In this document: in pieces, positions 13,300-17,747 of the stretch | Layout of the letters: each line of letters starts with the position of its first letter | Position numbering within the stretch: position 1 is the stretch's first letter | Origin: JAUVIB01 sp964424545 | GTDB lineage: Bacteria; Calditrichota; Calditrichia; Calditrichales; Calditrichaceae | Reading direction: 5' to 3' | Assembly: GCA_964424545.1 (NCBI GenBank) | Contig: CAYRJN010000071.1 | Location: 1-17,747 of the forward strand | Length of the DNA: 17,747 nucleotides | The notes under the pieces: model-generated | What the model saw: the letters and a program-made list of their open reading frames with translations, nothing else | What the model was told of the DNA's origin: nothing | Database searches by the model: none | Translations under genes and position numbers: made by a program

Positions 13300-15174
13300 T
13301 TATTTAGAATAGCCGAATCGACTGTGAATCATTTTCTCTGGCGCCAGCAAATCGTCCAATTCATCTTTTGGAAGTAGTTTTTTATCCAAAACAAGATCAT
13401 AGACGCCGCGATCACTCTCAAGGGCTTCCTTGGCTAATTCGGAGCAGGTTTCGTAGCCGAGAACAGGATTAAGAGCCGTTACGATTCCGATGCTGTTTTT
13501 GACCATATCGCGCATTCGTTTTTTATTGGCCGTAATGCCTTTAATACACCGGTGGGTCAAGGTTACCATTCCGTTTTTCAACATTTCAATGGATTCAAAA
13601 ATGCTTTGGGCAATGATGGGTTCCATTACGTTGAGTTCCAATTGACCCGCTTCGGCAGCCATGGTTACCGTTAGATCGTTGCCGATAACTTTAAAGGCTA
13701 TTTGGTTAACTACTTCTGGGATTACCGGATTAACTTTACCGGGCATGATGGAAGAACCGGGCTGCATTTTGGGTAGGTTTATTTCATTAAATCCTGCGCG
13801 CGGACCAGATGAAAGAAGACGAAGATCATTCGATATTTTAGAAAGCTTGACGGATAACCGCTTCAAGGCGGAGGAGTACATGACAAAAGCGCCGGTATCC
13901 TGAGTGGCCTCTACGAGGTCTGAAGCCAGTTTAATATTCAATCCGCTGATTTCACGCAAATAGTGCATAACTTTTTCGCTGTATTTGGGGTCGGCGTTAA
14001 TTCCCGTACCGATTGCCGTACCGCCCATGTTTACTTCGAGAAACAGATCGGAATTTTGGTCGAGACGTTCCACCTCTTCTTCCAACGTAGCTGCATAGGC
14101 CCGAAACTCCTGTCCGAGTGTCATGGGCACGGCATCCTGAAGCTGGGTGCGTCCCATTTTAATCATTTCGGAAAATTCTTCCGCTTTTTCTTTAAAGGCT
14201 GCAATAAGCTCCTTTAGGATACGTACCAATTTTTTATTGCTGTTTATTGTCGCTATTTTTAACGCCGTAGGGTAAGCGTCATTGGTGGATTGCGAAAGAT
14301 TGACATGATTGTTGGGGTGGCAATATTTGTACTCACCTTTTTCGTGTCCCAAAATTTCCAGCGCTCTGTTGGCGATAACTTCATTGGCGTTCATGTTGGT
14401 GGATGTTCCTGCGCCGCCCTGAATCATATCTACGGAGAAATGAGTGTGATATTTACCGTTTAGGATTTCATTGCCGGCCTGAACAATGGCATCGGCTATA
14501 TCTTGCGGCAAAATACCCAATTCGGCGTTTGCTTTGGCTGCGGCAATTTTGACCATTGCCAATGCCTTAACCAAAACAGGGAAGTGAGCAATAGTGATTC
14601 CGCTTATGTTAAAGTTCTCTATCGCTCGTAAGGTTTGAACGCCGTAATAATACTCTTTGGGCACGTCGCGATACCCAAGCAGATCGTGTTCTTTTCTGGT
14701 TCTCCCCGAAAGATATTGCGCTCCGGCGTTCACCACACGCGTTGTGGAATAACGCATTCTTCGCGATATAACTCTCGCAATTTGCGACAGCACTTTTCCC
14801 GCTGTTTGGGGGTCTTCTCTCATAAACTTTTTAAAGTGTTCGGCGTTAATTACCAATACGGTAGCGCCTGTGAGCGCTCTGGCCGAGGTGGAGTGAGGAT
14901 AGTTATCCATCAACGAACCTTCGGAGAGAAAATCGTATTTACTGAAATAAGCCACTCGTTTTTCGGCGCCGAGCGGTGTCTTTTTGTATAGTTCGATATC
15001 GCCTTCATAAATAACGTAGAGAGATGTTCGCGGCGTATTTTCCTCAAACAATAGCGTATCCGATTCATATTTTTCAATCTTAATGTAAGAAATAATGTGG
15101 TCTAATTCCTCATCGTTTAATTCTTTGAAAAGTTCAATGCGTTTTAAAAATTGTTTCAATATTATGGAATCCAT
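13300..15174 (-). CDS. aspA: Aspartate ammonia-lyase with N-terminal cyclic-nucleotide-binding-like domain
   Basis: This 624-aa protein is about 150 residues longer than normal aspartase. Residues 10-140 form a cyclic-nucleotide-binding (CNB) beta-barrel domain (YVIYEGDIELYK; AYFSKYDFLSEGSL). Residues 160-624 form a full fumarase/aspartase-superfamily enzyme that reversibly splits aspartate into fumarate and ammonia. Active-site segments are GTSTNMNANEV (256-266), SQSTNDAYPT (294-303), GRTQLQDAVPMTLGQEF (341-357, like E. coli AspA, with Gln where many lyases have His) and GSSIMPGKVNP (473-483, catalytic Ser474). In the CNB pocket, lined up by eye with CAP, Glu85 and Ser95 are kept, but Gly71 is replaced by Ser84 and phosphate-binding Arg82 by His94. 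Ligand binding may therefore be changed or lost. GGAGA stands 6 nt before the ATG. The gene lies 18 nt after the dicarboxylate transporter gene, implying one pathway. Confidence 0.92.
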   Translation of the reverse strand: MDSIILKQFLKRIELFKELNDEELDHIISYIKIEKYESDTLLFEENTPRTSLYVIYEGDIELYKKTPLGAEKRVAYFSKYDFLSEGSLMDNYPHSTSARALTGATVLVINAEHFKKFMREDPQTAGKVLSQIARVISRRMRYSTTRVVNAGAQYLSGRTRKEHDLLGYRDVPKEYYYGVQTLRAIENFNISGITIAHFPVLVKALAMVKIAAAKANAELGILPQDIADAIVQAGNEILNGKYHTHFSVDMIQGGAGTSTNMNANEVIANRALEILGHEKGEYKYCHPNNHVNLSQSTNDAYPTALKIATINSNKKLVRILKELIAAFKEKAEEFSEMIKMGRTQLQDAVPMTLGQEFRAYAATLEEEVERLDQNSDLFLEVNMGGTAIGTGINADPKYSEKVMHYLREISGLNIKLASDLVEATQDTGAFVMYSSALKRLSVKLSKISNDLRLLSSGPRAGFNEINLPKMQPGSSIMPGKVNPVIPEVVNQIAFKVIGNDLTVTMAAEAGQLELNVMEPIIAQSIFESIEMLKNGMVTLTHRCIKGITANKKRMRDMVKNSIGIVTALNPVLGYETCSELAKEALESDRGVYDLVLDKKLLPKDELDDLLAPEKMIHSRFGYSK

Positions 15175-15192
15175 ATTTTCTCCGTTTAAAAG

Positions 15193-16683
15193 TTAATGAA
15201 GCCAGAGCGGTAAAGAGAGCAGATCGATTCCCCAGGCTAAAGGTATTAAATAGGTAATGGTAATAATAATCAGCACAAGTCCGATTATATCAAGAATAAC
15301 GCCGACCCTGGCCATGGTGGGAATAGTGATATATTTACTGCCGAAAACAACAGCGTTGGGCGGAGTGGCTACAGGTAGCATAAATGCGTACGACGAGGCA
15401 ATGCAAACGGCAATCATCGGCCCGTAGGGGTGAATAGCCATTCCGATGGCAATACTGCCCATTACAGGAATAAGCATGGCCGATGTCGCTGTATTTGATG
15501 TGACTTCCGTTAGCAGCATACCGACAATGACAACAAATATTATCAAAATGATAAAATTGGCGCCCTGCAAAATAGTGAGTTGGCTACCGATCCATTTGGC
15601 AAGGCCCGATTTAATAAATCCTTCTGCAAGCGATAAACCGCCGCCAAATAGAATGATAATATCCCAGGGAACTTTTTTGGCCGCTTCCCAATCAAGCACA
15701 AAAATACCCTTTTTAAAATCGACGGGAATTATAAAAAGCATTATCGCGCCTATTATGGCAATGGTGGAGTCATGCATCATTTGGCTGCCCGATTTAATAA
15801 AACCTCGTAAAATCCACGACACGGCTACAAAAATAAAAACCGCAAGCACCTTCATTTCCGCTTGGGTGATTTTACCAAGATTTTTCAATTCGTTTTTGAT
15901 TGTTTCTTTGCCGCCGGGCAATTCTTCGATCTCCGGTTTAAGAGCAATCCGTGTGAGGTACAACCAGGTTAAAAGCAGCATAACGGTTGCCAAGGGAACC
16001 CCGATGAGCATCCAATCGGAGAAGGCAATTTGTCTGTGATACATGCTTTCGATGAGTCCTACGAGAATCGTATTGGGGGGCGTTCCGATAATAGTGGCGG
16101 CGCCGCCGATGGAAGCGGAGAAAGCGATGGATAACATCAATGCCGTACCGAAATTAAATTTTCCCGGCGTAGTGTCTATATGATTGGGATTATCTTTTTT
16201 GATGATGTCCGCGCTTTGTTTGATAATCGCCATACCGACAGGAACCATCATCATTGCTGTGGCGGTATTGCTAATCCACATTGAGAGGAAGGCGGTAGAA
16301 ATCATAAAACCGAGAATAATACGATTGGGACCGGCGCCCACAATATTGATTATCTGTAAAGCGATACGTTTATGCAGATTCCATTTCTCCATGGCAATGG
16401 CAATAAAAAAGCCGCCGAGAAAGAGGAAGATAAGATGATTTGCATAGGGAAAACTGGCCTGTTTGGAATCGGTAACGCCGAGTAGAGGGAAAAGAGCTAG
16501 GGGCAGCAAAGCCGTAGCCGGAATGGGAATGGCTTCCGTTAACCACCATACTGCCATAAGCGAAGCGATAGCGCCGACTTTCAGCGCCTGTGGAGGCATC
16601 TCAGCGGGCAGCGGCAATAGCAGAATAATAAAAAAGACGGCTGCGCCGGCAAATAGTCCGATTTTTTTACGATAGGAGTGCAT
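15193..16683 (-). CDS. DASS/SLC13-family sodium:dicarboxylate symporter
   Basis: This 496-aa inner-membrane transporter belongs to the divalent anion:sodium symporter (DASS/SLC13) family. Both sodium- and substrate-binding repeats carry the SNT signature: WISNTATAMMMVP (136-148) and EVTSNTATSAMLIP (393-406). Each pairs with a helix-turn motif, GTPPN (200-204) and ATPPN (439-443). The family pattern SYAFMLPVATPPNAVVFGS (431-449) is complete. About eleven or more hydrophobic helices are visible, with a charged loop near 248-277. Likely substrates are succinate, fumarate, malate or aspartate; sulfate is less likely given the aspartase next door. AGGAAG lies 8 nt before the ATG. It is the first gene of a probable transporter > aspartase > membrane-protein operon and diverges from the gene at 17002. 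Confidence 0.92.
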   Translation of the reverse strand: MHSYRKKIGLFAGAAVFFIILLLPLPAEMPPQALKVGAIASLMAVWWLTEAIPIPATALLPLALFPLLGVTDSKQASFPYANHLIFLFLGGFFIAIAMEKWNLHKRIALQIINIVGAGPNRIILGFMISTAFLSMWISNTATAMMMVPVGMAIIKQSADIIKKDNPNHIDTTPGKFNFGTALMLSIAFSASIGGAATIIGTPPNTILVGLIESMYHRQIAFSDWMLIGVPLATVMLLLTWLYLTRIALKPEIEELPGGKETIKNELKNLGKITQAEMKVLAVFIFVAVSWILRGFIKSGSQMMHDSTIAIIGAIMLFIIPVDFKKGIFVLDWEAAKKVPWDIIILFGGGLSLAEGFIKSGLAKWIGSQLTILQGANFIILIIFVVIVGMLLTEVTSNTATSAMLIPVMGSIAIGMAIHPYGPMIAVCIASSYAFMLPVATPPNAVVFGSKYITIPTMARVGVILDIIGLVLIIITITYLIPLAWGIDLLSLPLWLH

Positions 16684-17001
16684 AATCGGTTCTTCCTGTA
16701 AAATAGATAGATTTAATTTATCAAAATTACGAAAATTTTTTAGTAGAAAGCAATTTAAATAAAGAAATAAGATTTTATCATTTTATTTGACGCTATATGG
16801 CAATTTTACTAACTTAAATAACGCTTTAACGATTGTCATATATCTAAGTGAACAATCTCAGTCTTTTTCCGTAGAGTAAATTAACTTAGGATTGTTTTTT
16901 GAAACTCCGATACGATAAAATAATACTAAAAATGTCTGAAATATCATATATAAGGGCGTTGCAGCCAAATTATTAACGGTTGTAATGAGCCGGAGAAAAC
17001 C
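16684..17001. other. 318-bp divergent promoter region
   Basis: This AT-rich spacer between the dicarboxylate transporter (leftward) and the unknown gene at 17002 (rightward) must hold two promoters. No clear -35/-10 pair was settled on. The right half holds the second copy of the two-block repeat (16895-16943). A GGAGA ribosome site lies just before 17002. Confidence 0.55.
16895..16943 (+). repeat. Two-block dispersed repeat (copy 2)
   Basis: Block B (TTTTTTGAAACTCCGATACG plus AT-rich end, 16895-16922) comes first here and block A (AAAATGTCTGAAATA, 16929-16943) second. At 11358-11407 the order is A then B. It ends about 60 nt before the ATG at 17002, so it may overlap that gene's promoter; TTGAAA inside block B could act as a -35. 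Confidence 0.5.
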
Positions 17002-17445
17002 ATGAAGTTTAAATTTACCGATGAAGTATTTGCAGATATTGAAAAGGCGCTTGAGACAAAATTCAGAAAGCGAGAAAATCAATATCGCGCCGTTCTTATA
17101 AATGAAGAAGAGAAGAGAAAATTAATAATTGAAATTTATCCCGATATTCCGATCGGAGAGAACAGGGGCAACCTGATATCCATATTTTCGGGAAACGCTC
17201 ATATTCAGCTGCATTTTTGTAACGGGTATGTGGCCAGTAAAGTTTTGGGGGAAGTAACCTTTTTCGGGCAAAATCAGAATCGTCTCTCAGGCGTCATTAT
17301 CGAAAAACAAGCCGCTTGTTCCAGTTTTAATAATGTGGATACCGCTCTTCTCTCAGGCGATTTTACCAAGTTGGCTCCTGAAGTAATGCTGTCGGGAATT
17401 GCTCTTTCCTTAACCGAGCCGCTTTTGGAAAAAGATGAAAAATGA
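17002..17445 (+). CDS. Conserved-looking protein of unknown function, upstream of a Xer recombinase
   Basis: This 147-aa protein was not recognised. It is soluble-looking, with no signal peptide or membrane helix. An N-terminal charged helix (FADIEKALETKFRKREN, 10-26) is followed by alternating hydrophobic strands (RKLIIEIYP; NLISIFSGNAHIQLHF; KVLGEVTFFG; RLSGVIIEKQA), suggesting a small alpha/beta or beta-sandwich fold. GGAGA lies 6 nt before the ATG, and codon content resembles the housekeeping genes, so it is very likely a real gene. Its last 11 nt overlap the start of the tyrosine recombinase, so the two are co-expressed. Whether it helps recombination or is only a neighbour is unknown. 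Confidence 0.75.
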   Translation: MKFKFTDEVFADIEKALETKFRKRENQYRAVLINEEEKRKLIIEIYPDIPIGENRGNLISIFSGNAHIQLHFCNGYVASKVLGEVTFFGQNQNRLSGVIIEKQAACSSFNNVDTALLSGDFTKLAPEVMLSGIALSLTEPLLEKDEK

Positions 17446-17747
17446 AGAATTATTTCTGCAATATAAAAGTTACCTGACTTTTGAGAAAAATCTGTCCGCT
17501 AACTCCGTTGACGGCTATACCCGAGATGTTCAAAGATTGTTAAATTATCTTGAACATATCGGTATTAAAGAGCCGCAAGAGGTCAAACCTCGGCATATAC
17601 ATCGTTTAATTCGCTCTCTTAGTGAAATCGGTCTTTCGGCTTCAAGTTTGGCGAGAAATATATCGGCAATACGCAGCTTTTACCTTTTTTTATTAGGCGA
17701 AAAAATCATCAAGAACGATCCGACCGTTAATATTGATCGTCCCAAAG
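17435..17747 (+). CDS. Tyrosine recombinase, XerC/XerD-like, N-terminal part (cut by window edge)
   Basis: The 104 codons visible match the N-terminal SAM-like DNA-binding domain of Xer recombinases: LQYKSYLTFEKNLSANSVDG (8-27), then YTRDVQRLLNYLEHIGI, SLARNISAIRSFYLFLLGE and a NDPTVNIDRPK linker. The last part is the usual approach to the catalytic domain. Catalytic residues (R-K-H-R-H-Y) lie beyond the window. Chromosomal XerC/XerD resolve chromosome dimers at dif; phage or integron integrases share the domain, but the plain housekeeping look favours a Xer protein. The ATG at 17435-17437 lies inside the preceding gene (11-nt overlap) with only a weak GGA upstream, pointing to coupled translation. 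XerC cannot be told from XerD here. Confidence 0.85.
   Translation, partial: MKNEELFLQYKSYLTFEKNLSANSVDGYTRDVQRLLNYLEHIGIKEPQEVKPRHIHRLIRSLSEIGLSASSLARNISAIRSFYLFLLGEKIIKNDPTVNIDRPK

Noticed and set aside
13661..16039. Several plus-strand frames up to 197 codons opposite the aspartase and transporter genes
   Set aside because: The minus-strand genes are complete and clearly identified. The opposite frames have no ribosome sites or recognisable domains.
16858..17082. 74-codon minus-strand frame overlapping the start of the gene at 17002
   Set aside because: It runs antisense across a promoter region and repeat copy, lacks a ribosome site, and is a shadow of the plus-strand gene.

Overview
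The window reads as chromosomal DNA of a Gram-negative-type bacterium. It encodes sigma-54, the HslVU protease, a Tat-signal protein and an O-unit-flippase-type surface-polysaccharide cluster. The housekeeping proteins and the scattered TGTCATT...AATCT intergenic repeats would fit a lineage such as Calditrichota, Ignavibacteria or a related FCB-group phylum, but nothing here fixes the taxon, so this is a guess. Both ends cut through genes: an asparagine-synthetase-like gene on the left and a XerC/XerD-type recombinase on the right.

Positions 1-2413 (minus strand) are the AT-rich end of a surface-polysaccharide locus. They hold the 5' part of an asparagine-synthase-like gene that starts with TTG and lacks the usual N-terminal cysteine, then a Wzx/MATE-type flippase, then a 367-bp spacer carrying repeat copies. 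Positions 2414-10706 are a long minus-strand gene string read rpoN > hslV > hslU > argF > FemAB-like > polysaccharide deacetylase-like > glycosyltransferase. Its last three genes overlap by 4 and 1 nt, so they are almost certainly co-translated. It joins regulation (sigma-54), proteolysis (HslVU), arginine synthesis (ornithine carbamoyltransferase) and envelope or glycan assembly.

Positions 10707-11647 form a 941-bp non-coding stretch with several dispersed repeat copies. A solitary plus-strand Tat-signal sugar isomerase/epimerase-like gene follows (11648-12541). It ends in a probable terminator and a possible relic of a second exported protein.

Positions 12730-16683 (minus strand) look like a C4-dicarboxylate/aspartate operon: a DASS/SLC13 sodium:dicarboxylate symporter, then an aspartase carrying an N-terminal cyclic-nucleotide-binding-like domain, then a two-helix membrane protein of unknown function. 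The transporter could exchange fumarate, succinate or aspartate, and the aspartase interconverts aspartate with fumarate plus ammonia. The fused sensor-like domain, whose ligand pocket is altered, is the most unusual architecture in the window.

From 17002 to the right edge on the plus strand, a 147-aa protein of unknown function overlaps the start of a tyrosine recombinase by 11 nt. I found no tRNA, rRNA, CRISPR array, intact insertion sequence or prophage.
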